Shown: positions 59,256 through 64,000 of the stretch, piece by piece
How the letters are laid out: each line of letters opens with the position of its first letter
Position numbering within the stretch: position 1 is the first letter of the stretch
Assembly: GCA_026122225.1 (NCBI GenBank)
Contig: JANEZZ010001676.1
Span: 1,240,001-1,304,000, forward strand
Direction of reading: 5' to 3'
DNA from: Heloderma charlesbogerti
Lineage: Eukaryota; Chordata; Lepidosauria; Squamata; Helodermatidae
DNA length: 64,000 bases
Made by a program: the position numbers and the translations under genes
The notes under the pieces: generated by a model
Told to the model about the DNA's origin: nothing
Database searches by the model: none
The model's input: only the letters and a program-made list of their open reading frames with translations

Positions 59256-60189
59256 GCACACAGAGAGTATCCTCTACTTACCGCACCGGATTTGAGCTCG
59301 TCCCCGTTTTCCTCCTCTGATTCTAGTGCAACAGGTAAGGATTTCTGTGGTGGGGAGCAGGTTAAGTCCCACCTCAATAGCCGGGGTTCTCCTTTGTCCC
59401 CAAACCTCAGACTTTCTAGTTTCTGCACTGTGGGCTCAGCAGAAGATGTGGGCCGGAAGTTCTCCTTGTTTTGGGACTTAGACCTCAGTCTCTGAACCCC
59501 AAAGCTCCGGTCTTCCGCGTGGTGGTCCTCCGCTAGGCTCCGGCTGGGCCCCATTTTACTATAAAGTCTTTTCTGGGAGTGTATCTCTTGCATATAAGAA
59601 TCCATCTTCACGAGAGGCTTCATCTCCATTTCGTAGCTGCTCAACTTCTCTTCGTCCCGCTCTAGGAGCTTGTTGCCCCCCGAGCCGTGGTGGTGGGGCC
59701 GGTGATGAGTCCATGAAGCTATGGCCGGTGGGCCCGTCCACCTCTCCCGTGGTTTGTGGTTGGAGGCTGTGTGCTTGTGCCCGCTGCTTCGGCCCCGGTA
59801 GTCTTCGGAGGAGCCGGGCTGGCCGCTGCGCAAGGCCCCGCCTCTCACGCCATGTGCCCCGCCCTCCTTGTCTTCGCCCCAGCTGTTGGGCCTCATATAG
59901 TCCCTGCCTCGCCCTTCCAGCAACATCTGGATCTCCCCTCCTCTTTCTTCATCCATGCAGACCTGCCTGGAGAAGTGAGTGCTCTTGTTTCTACAGGAGG
60001 GGCCCAGAGGCGGGGTGGAGGAGGGGCTGGCGGGAAAGCTTTGCAGAGGGCTGTTGTCGGGGGTGAGGTCTGACGGGGTCGTTCCTTTCCTGTAGAGCTC
60101 GGGGCTTTCTTGCTGGAGCGGAGTCCCCGTCGAAAGGACCTCAATGTCGCCGCTTGTGTTCTGGCGCTTTGGCCTCTGGCACTCAAGCC
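43455..60189 (-). CDS. JPH3: JPH3, junctophilin-3, last two coding exons (partial)
   Basis: Only coding segments 60189-59282 and 43535-43455 are in the window. They encode the final ~329 residues; the N-terminal MORN repeats and the helical region lie beyond 64000. Junctophilins bridge the plasma membrane (through N-terminal MORN motifs) and the ER (through a C-terminal transmembrane helix); JPH3 is the neuronal form. The identification rests on the divergent-region sequence (PKRQNTSGDIEVL, then QQESPELYRKGTTPSDLTPD, then FSRQV, ERGG and QMLLEGR, then SPPQKSLPVALESEEENGDE) and on the near-invariant anchor (PILVVMVILLN and FINFFI). The two exons join in frame at phase 0 (KSGA then GSAP). The human orthologue is about 748 residues from memory. 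Confidence 0.97.
43965..44285 (-). repeat. Interspersed repeat shared with 13890-14195
   Basis: It shares 'gaaatgcctctcctgaggc', 'gcagtaagagcttgaagcta' and 'ccgagagctt' in order with the KLHDC4 intron 3 copy. Confidence 0.5.
44980..45740 (+). repeat. Interspersed repeat with a CTGATGAAGAG core
   Basis: Two consecutive core motifs occur (about 45000 and 45638), each followed by 'tggcctaatcaa' and a 'gtat(t)acactaa'-like end. This suggests two adjacent copies of the family also present at 8270 and 21130. Confidence 0.5.
45934..45955. repeat. (GT)n microsatellite
   Basis: About 11 GT units. Confidence 0.85.
46675..47110 (+). mobile_element. L2-like LINE 3' coding part
   Basis: 'gcagcttgtgcaaaatgtgg' and 'ggctcacttgcaccgctgcc' correspond to the AARLI...LHWLPV region, followed by LTYKVLHGSGLQYL in an 83-codon frame. 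Frameshifts are present. Confidence 0.75.
47128..47430 (-). mobile_element. L2-like LINE 3' end
   Basis: 'ttatttattaaatttctata' through 'tctctgggcggttcacaaaa' reads as an antisense L2-type 3'UTR. It ends near 47430, where the GC-rich hAT-like copy begins. Confidence 0.65.
47440..47908. mobile_element. GC-rich hAT-like element, left-truncated
   Basis: It shares the 'cttattttcgccg', 'tctacgtaaa..tttacgtaga' and 'aaggaacgcaaatggcagcg' blocks with the delimited element at 26481-27106. It adds a second palindrome 'taggctacgtaaa / tttacgtagccta'. The right end 'ccacccttag' is a diverged CATCCCTA terminus. Confidence 0.7.
48422..49071. mobile_element. hAT-like element with GCTGTGC ends
   Basis: The left end CAGAGCTGTGCACAAA and the right end TTTTTGGCACAGCAG are near inverted repeats, like those of 36863-37661. 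The duplication is not clean (atttaaat against taatttaa). Confidence 0.5.
49102..52326 (-). mobile_element. BovB LINE (RTE clade), full length
   Basis: A ~3.2-kb non-LTR retrotransposon on the - strand, inserted in JPH3 intron 4 in the same orientation as JPH3. An exact 11-bp duplication TCTGAATTTGT brackets it (49092-49102 and 52327-52337; the last base overlaps the tail). The 3' end is an (AAC)n tail, as in known BovB. The 5' end (cttcatggatcactgccttg) includes a 65-nt leader that matches my memory of the BovB 5' end, so it is not 5'-truncated. BovB is known for patchy distribution and horizontal transfer between squamates, ruminants and others. Confidence 0.95.
49118..52261 (-). CDS. BovB ORF2: endonuclease-reverse transcriptase, 1,047 residues
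   Basis: A single uninterrupted frame. The APE-like endonuclease spans about 107-343: GTWNVRSM 110-117, E141 in ELKWTG, VYAPT 209-213, GDWNAKVG 245-252, IDYVL 312-316 and the SDH motif 338-340. The reverse transcriptase spans about 590-850: IDYAKAFD with D692 and D698, GVRQGCILSP 748-757 and YADD 792-795. The C-terminal region has CWRRLLRVPW and ends VTKSRTRLND. All key catalytic residues I can name are present. The N-terminal block GNGNPLQYSCQENPM and the C-terminal HGVTKSRTRL are BovB hallmarks. The protein nicks target DNA and primes reverse transcription of its own RNA. Residues 563-568 (KASRDY) replace what I recall as a KASGGD-type motif, so activity is not assured. Confidence 0.95.
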   Translation of the reverse strand: MPCRATQDGQVMAESSDKLWSTGEGNGNPLQYSCQENPMERITRLKDMMPEDEPLRSEGVQYATGEEQRVFPSSARKSEAAGPNPKGHSAVDVSGGEKKIRCCKEQYCLGTWNVRSMNQGKLQVVKHEMARLNIDILGISELKWTGMGEFNSGDHHIYYCGQESLRRNGVALIVNKRVGKAVLGYNLKNDRMISVRIQGKPFNITVIQVYAPTTEAEEAEVDRFYEDLQHLLELTPKKDVLFIIGDWNAKVGSQEITGITGRHGLGIQNEAGQKLIEFCQENMLIIANTLFQQHKRRLYTWTSPDGQYRNQIDYVLCSQRWRSSIQSVKTRPRADCGSDHELLLAKFRLKLKNVGKTTKPFRYDLNHIPDEYTVEVRNRFKGLDLIDRVPEELWTEVRNIVQEAATKSVPKKKKCKKAKWLSDEALQVAHERREAKSKGERGRYTQLNAEFQRIARRDKKAFLNEQCKEIKENNRMGKTRDLFKKIGDLKGTFCAKMGMIKDKEGRDLTEADEIKKRWQEYTEELYRKDLNVPDSHDSALTELEPDILESEVKWALGSISNNKASRDYSIPAELFKILKDDAVKVLHSICQQIWNTQQWPQDWKRSVYIPIPKKGNAKECSNYRTIALISHASKVMFKILQARLQQYANRELPEVQAGFRRGRGTRDQIANIRWIMEKAREFQKNVYFCFIDYAKAFDCVDHNKLWQILKVMGVPDHLTCLLRNLYEGQEATVRTRHGTTDWFKIGKGVRQGCILSPCLFNLYAEYIMRNAGLDESQVGIKIAGRIINNLRYADDTTLMAESEEDLKSLLLRVKEESAKAGLKLNIKKTKIMSSGPITSWHIEGEEMEAVTDFTFLGSKITADGDCSHEIKRRLLLGRKAMANLDSIVRSRDITLPTKVCLIKAMVFPVVMYGCESWTIRKAERRRIDAFELWCWRRLLRVPWTARRSNQSILKEINPDCSLEGQILKLKLQYFGHLMRRENSLEKTLMLGKTEGKRRRGRQRMRWLDSITDAMNMNLSTLRERAQDRKAWRAMVHGVTKSRTRLND
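53255..53400 (+). mobile_element. L2-like LINE 3' tail
   Basis: 'aggtgccttgagcaccattt' and 'ggaaagacaggttataaa' form the tail, followed by short A-rich repeats. Confidence 0.6.
53889..53930. repeat. (TA)n and (CA)n microsatellite
   Basis: A compound dinucleotide repeat in JPH3 intron 4. Confidence 0.85.
54431..54831 (+). mobile_element. CR1-family 3'UTR, best copy of the 'ttatgttctta' tail
   Basis: It runs from 'gaacccggggtcatcccatg' through 'ggctttaaaaggggattgga' to 'gatccagcagggctgctctt' and the terminal 'tatgttctta'. It contains the last codons and 3'UTR of a CR1-superfamily LINE. Degraded copies occur at 100-330, 12690, 15440 and 24570. Confidence 0.75.
54935..57155 (+). mobile_element. 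CR1 LINE, 5'-truncated, nearly complete RT
   Basis: It lacks the endonuclease. It runs from the linker (QTHTLDFRKADFNKL) through the full reverse transcriptase to the 3'UTR and the (ATTCTATG)n end at about 57125-57155. Two frames, 54925-55809 and 55839-56912, together cover the RT, with a one-base shift near 55762-55767. RT motifs are YLDFSKAFN, GVPQGSVLGP and FADDTKL. It is antisense to JPH3. Confidence 0.93.
55839..56912 (+). pseudogene. CR1 ORF2 C-terminal frame (reverse transcriptase)
   Basis: 357 codons carry the catalytic FADD box, and the C-terminal [20 protein letters not shown] and [18 protein letters not shown] signatures. It cannot be expressed as an intact ORF2 because of the upstream frameshift and the missing 5' part. 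Confidence 0.85.
58449..58812 (+). mobile_element. hAT-like non-autonomous element, 364 bp
   Basis: The ends are CAGTGCATCTCC and ACACCAGCCCTG. The duplication CATCATGC / CATCATGT (58441-58448 and 58813-58820) matches at seven of eight positions. Confidence 0.88.
59000..59193 (-). mobile_element. L2-like LINE 3' end
   Basis: Nearly identical in layout to 9960-10140 (attaatcgcccatctggctg ... gcacgacggaagctcattaa). It sits within 100 bp of the microsatellite beside the JPH3 donor. Confidence 0.8.
59194..59268. repeat. Compound microsatellite beside the JPH3 splice donor
   Basis: On + it reads (GCTT)n, then (CT)n, then (CA)n. On the JPH3 sense strand this is GU, then GA, then AAGC repeats, beginning about 20 nt into the intron. 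Confidence 0.92.
59282..60189 (-). CDS. JPH3: JPH3 long penultimate coding exon (exon 4 by human numbering)
   Basis: It has 908 nt: two bases completing a split codon, then 302 codons starting L-E-C-Q-R-P-K-R-Q-N. The acceptor is cttccctccag and the donor is GTAAGT. It encodes the divergent cytosolic region, rich in R, S, P and E. A compound microsatellite starts about 20 nt after the donor and a hAT-like element ends 59 nt before the acceptor. Confidence 0.96.
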
Positions 60190-60248
60190 CTGGAGGGAAG
60201 AGGGAGGAAGAAAGAAACACAAGATGTGCAAAAGAGGTAGTGATCCTG

Positions 60249-60521
60249 CAGGGCCGGCCCTACCACGAGGCAGAGTCGAGGCACTTGCCTTGGGCGGTGG
60301 AGGTGGGGCGGTGGCGGCAAGGTGTGGGAGGGGAGAGCTGTGGGCCATGCAGCCTGCACTGTGCCCTCCAAGCTACCCTGCTGTGGGGGACGGTGCTGTC
60401 CCATTGCCAGTGTTCAAGAAAGAGTCAGTGGCTGGTCCGGCCGGCTTTTTTGCACATGGAATGGGAGAGGACACCACCTCGTCCCTTGCGTCAGGCAGCA
60501 AAGCGTCTTGAGCTGGCCCTG
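60249..60521 (+). mobile_element. hAT-like non-autonomous element, 273 bp
   Basis: The ends are CAGGGCCGGCCCT and AGCTGGCCCTG. The flanks TGATCCTG and AGATTCTG match at six of eight positions. Its length equals that of the copy at 4674-4946. It lies 59 nt upstream of the JPH3 exon 4 acceptor. Confidence 0.85.
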
Positions 60522-60887
60522 AGATTCTGCCAGTTCCTGGGGCGTGCCTTGACAGAGAAATCAGGAGACTTTTTCTAATGAACCGCTTATTCATCAATCC
60601 CCGAGGGATGTATGAATGATAGGTTCAATGCTGTGTTCTGAAATAATCTTTTTCCTAATTTTAGTTTCTTGGATTTATCTCTTGTTTTAAAATTACATTA
60701 AACTGTAGCTTCGGCTATTGGGCGGTAGAGAAATGAAACAAACAAACAAACAAACAAATAAATAGTTGTTTTTAGAACTCAAAATACATTCTGTTGATGT
60801 ATTTTTTATCACTGGTTTTGTTGTATTTGTTTTTATTGTGTATGTCACCCTGACAGCTCTGCATGTAGGGCAATTCATACATTGAAA

Positions 60888-60926
60888 TAATAATAATAAT
60901 ATAATGATAATGATAATAATAATAAT
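60888..60926. repeat. (AAT)n simple repeat
   Basis: Imperfect AAT/GATAAT units. Confidence 0.85.
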
Positions 60927-61523
60927 AGTCATGTTAGCCTGTTGCAGCAAAAATAACAAAGAAGCTTGTGCTGCCTTAAAGATGTTGTGGTTTATTGTGG
61001 CCTCTGCTTGATGTAGTCCCATGCTTATTCATAAAGTGGCGGGGAGCAGGCCAGAAACTCATGGTGTGGTGGTGGTGGTGGTGGTGGTGAAGGACGTCTC
61101 GTGGCATACCTGGCTGGACTGAACCATTCATTTCAGGTGCATTGTTATTATCACCCAACATCTCACTTCCAGAATGCTCACTTTTTCAGAATGCATCAGC
61201 AAAGTCATCAGTTTTAGTTTCCAACTCAGGCAGTCAGAGAGTTCTGTGGCATCTAGAATTGGAACAGGTGGGTGATAAGCTCTAGTTGTTGAGTACAAAT
61301 TCAATAAACACCGAGACCTGCAGATGGAGAGTCGGGAGAGAGCCCTGCACCTATTAAATAGGTGCATTTGGACAGTGCACCTCTCTCAAGAAAAAAAAAC
61401 TGTTGTATTTTTTTAAAAAGCATACCTACCCAACCCACAGCCAAAGCTGTGATTTCAGCTCAGTGGTTCTCCCCATAGCCCCTTCTTCATGTTCACTGGT
61501 CATATTCAACAGGAGGCAGAGGA

Positions 61524-61888
61524 CAGTGCCAGTTCCAGGTTTTTGAGGGCTCTTGGGGTAAAGCACCCTCTATGGGCCCCCTCCCTCAGTGAGCCTATGT
61601 TCTCACTGCCATTGTCACCAGCTGCTCTTGCTCCTTATCCTTTTTCTCATGATTGCTACCACTTGCTTGCTTGTCAGGCAGAGAACGAGAGAGTAAGAAG
61701 ACCACAGCATTTACTGCTCCTCCAGCTCACCACCAATTTAGCCTGGACCAGAGAGAGAGGCATGTGAACACGCAGGTCGCAGTGCAGAAGAGGAGGAGCA
61801 CGTCCAGGGCGCTCTTATCAGTGGGCACCTGCCGGGGGGTGGGTCCTCAGCAGGTCCCTGATTATGCCTAAGCTTGGTGTCAGCCCTG
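61524..61888 (+). mobile_element. hAT-like non-autonomous element, 365 bp
   Basis: The ends are CAGTGCCAGTTCC and GGTGTCAGCCCTG (inverted, imperfect), with an exact 8-bp duplication GCAGAGGA (61516-61523 and 61889-61896). Confidence 0.92.
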
Positions 61889-63649
61889 GCAGAGGACATA
61901 TCCACACTGCAGTCTTTTCACTGCCTTCTTACGACCTTTTTATTTTGACAGGCATTTAACTTGGCTAGACAGTTGCATTCATTTTTAAAAGTTGTTTATC
62001 TGCTATCTCTGCCTTCTTTTAATGGCTTGTTTTGATTATGTATTATTATTGAATTTATCGATCATCTTAATGTGTGCATTTTTTACATTTGTTCCAGGGC
62101 GCCTTATAGAAATGTGGGATAGAAATCTTCCCGTAAATAAATACAATAAATACCCCTGACTACACAAGAGTCTACACTTCCATTCTGCACTCACTTTAAT
62201 GCTTCTCTTGGGTTGTGGTTGGACACTTCCAGTCCAACCGCATGGACACACCTCCACATGGTTTAGGCAGATGTCAACCACACCAATGCAATTCTCACAA
62301 ATAGCCAACCACAAGGAAGTTATGCCTACACAGTTGCCTTGCTATAGGCCATGTACATGACTGCTTGCACATGTGAATCAAGCCTTAATGGAGGTAACTG
62401 TCTGTGTGAACATGGTCACAGTTGTTGTTATCTTTGCCTGCAAGCTGTGCAGGCAATTACCATAGGAAACAATACTAGAATCCTGCTACCAAATAGCTGG
62501 CTGGTTAGCTCTAATCCACTTATGAAATTCAGCCCTGTTCTCAGCTTTTCCTTTCCTCACAGAAGCTTGATTGTAAACATTCCAACAGCTTTGCTCCTTG
62601 ACCACTTGAAATATTTGTGAAGATTCTGTGACATCACCCCAGTTCGGCCAACTGGGAATCAGAGGCTCTACAACTGCAATACAATATACACAGTTTGAAA
62701 CAATCAGCTCCTTGCCTGTTTAACACCCAAACTCATATTCCCAGTTACGTCCTGATTTTCTTCTCATTGCCTCTAATGTTGTGTATAGATAAACCCTGCT
62801 AATGTCACATGACTTTATGCATACATATGTAGCTTCTTTGACCTTGTGAGTACTATTTTGTTATTGTTTGACTGAAATTTGAAACCTTCAGCTTTGGGGC
62901 CACTAATGAAACATGGGATCCTGCTTTTATCTACTTAGTTTCTTCTTGACCAAGATCTCCATTTGGCATATTAGGATTTTTTTTTAGTACCCAAAAAATT
63001 GGAATGTGTATTAAAATCCTTTCTAAATGCAAAAGTATTGGAAACAAACTCTAATGCAAACAGATTTCTGTAGCCAAAGTCTAGAAGCTGATAAAAAAAA
63101 AAAAGATGTACTGGATGAAAAGTCTTTTCAAGAGATTATGTTGAAAGAGAAGAAGCCCCTTGGCAATTGGAGATGTAGATAGTGAGCATGCTCAGGGTTG
63201 TAGGAGCCCCTGGGACTCAAGAAGACCTGCTAAAATGTTCAGATCTCCGATATCCAGATCGCAGTTCTGAAAGGGAGTGATAACCCTGGGAGATGTTGAT
63301 GTCGGGATGGCATCTTCTCTGAGGACCTGTTCCCCACACTGGATTTGTTATCTGACTTCCAGTACAAATGGAGGTATATGACATAAGCATCTCTCCAGCA
63401 CCACTGGTGAAAAAGCCAGGACCACAACTTGTGCTACTTGACATCATATTTGTGGTCTGCCTTTATCATACTCAGACATTTTTTAAAACACACACATTGC
63501 ATCCCTGTATATTGTCTCTTGATTCTATATGTTTATAATGTGGTGATCCCACTACAGAAGCATGCTTGTTGGGCACACATCAAGCCCCATCTTTTCTGTG
63601 AAGCCTTTTGGTAAGTCCTCATCTCTTACCAAAACTAAGCCTTTCTATG

Positions 63650-63890
63650 CGGCCTGCTTCACACGTAACACTAAACCACGGTTCATTTCACCCATGGGTC
63701 ACTGAATTCTCGGTTGTCATGGTGTCTGATCACAGCTGTGCTAACAAACCATGGTTTGTTAACCACAGACAACCCAGAAAGAAAACCCCAAGTTTGTTGT
63801 TGGGTCATAAACTCTGGATGGTTTAAACCATGGATTGTTGTTATGTGTGAACCCAGAATTGTGGGTTGTTCATGAGTTGCTTCGCCAAGC
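63650..63890. mobile_element. Terminal-repeat element of the 'aaccatggattgttg' class
   Basis: 'cttcacacgtaacactaaac' at the left and 'gttgttatgtgtgaaccc' at the right are inverted ends. Internal 'aaaccatggtttgtt' is itself palindromic. Related segments are at 2849-3245, 15040-15200 and 20063-20548. Confidence 0.55.
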
Positions 63891-63918
63891 TAGAGAGGCA
63901 GCAGGCAAGAGCAGTAAA

Positions 63919-63940
63919 AACACACACACACACACACACC
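63919..63940. repeat. (CA)n microsatellite
   Basis: About 11 CA units. Confidence 0.85.
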
Positions 63941-64000
63941 AGCTGCTCCACATGTCAGTACTTCAGCACCACAAAGGCATTTGGGGTACAGGGAAGGAGT

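Larger units (their letters stand above)
43536..59281 (-). other. JPH3: JPH3 intron 4: repeat content
   Basis: A 15.7-kb intron. It carries two unclassified repeats (43965-44285 and 44980-45740), L2-like copies, a GC-rich hAT-like copy (47440-47908), a full-length BovB (49102-52326), a CR1 tail plus long CR1 (54431-57155) and a hAT-like element (58449-58812). 52340-53250 and 57160-58440 show no confident element. Confidence 0.65.
60190..64000 (-). other. JPH3: JPH3 intron 3 (partial): repeat content
   Basis: It contains a 273-bp hAT-like element (60249-60521), an L2-like tail with (AAAC)n (60700-60762), (AAT)n (60888-60926), a (GGT)n run (61064-61088), a 365-bp hAT-like element (61524-61888) and a terminal-repeat element at 63650-63890. 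61900-63640 has no recognised element. The next JPH3 exon was not found in the window. Confidence 0.6.

Noticed and set aside
59202..60578. Long + strand frames over the JPH3 exon
   Set aside because: They are antisense to a GC-rich coding exon whose - strand product matches JPH3 and joins in frame to the anchor exon.
60190..64000. Search for the next upstream JPH3 exon
   Set aside because: No frame there resembles the junctophilin joining or helical region with splice sites; that exon must lie beyond the window.

Overview
This is a eukaryotic nuclear window, almost certainly from a squamate reptile and probably a lizard. It has spliced genes with GT-AG introns. Its repeats are sauropsid in type: CR1 LINEs ending in an ATTCTATG tail, an intact BovB LINE, L2-like LINEs, tRNA-derived SINEs and many short hAT-like and Harbinger-like elements. 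No prokaryotic features, CRISPR arrays or operons are present.

Two host genes are read exon by exon. KLHDC4 (kelch domain containing 4) lies complete on the + strand in 12 coding exons from 7935 to 35843, encoding 587 residues. It starts in a CpG-rich promoter and has a poly(A) signal at 36706. JPH3 (junctophilin-3) lies on the - strand. Only its last two coding exons are inside: the long exon at 60189-59282 and the small terminal exon at 43535-43455, which encodes the C-terminal membrane anchor. The two genes are convergent, tail to tail, as I recall for the human 16q24.2 locus. They are unrelated in function: KLHDC4 is a poorly characterised six-bladed kelch protein, and JPH3 tethers ER to plasma membrane in excitable cells.

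Layout: 1-7740 is repeat-rich sequence upstream of KLHDC4. 7740-36730 is KLHDC4, whose introns hold nested transposons, an 18-bp minisatellite and a solo LTR. 36730-41650 is the spacer between the genes. About 41650-43535 is the JPH3 terminal exon with its probable 3'UTR. 43536-59281 is JPH3 intron 4, holding a full-length BovB and a long CR1. 59282-60189 is the long JPH3 exon. 60190-64000 is JPH3 intron 3 sequence.

The most striking object is the BovB LINE at 49102-52326. It has one open 1,047-residue endonuclease and reverse transcriptase frame, matching 11-bp target-site duplications, and both ends. Several short non-autonomous families could be delimited to the base by their target-site duplications: four copies of a ~330-365 bp hAT-like family, two 273-bp copies of another, TAGGGATG-ended elements, and Harbinger-like TTA elements including a 60-bp near-perfect hairpin. 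I found no wholly new biological system. Every similarity statement comes from reading the sequence and from memory of the families, because no search was run.
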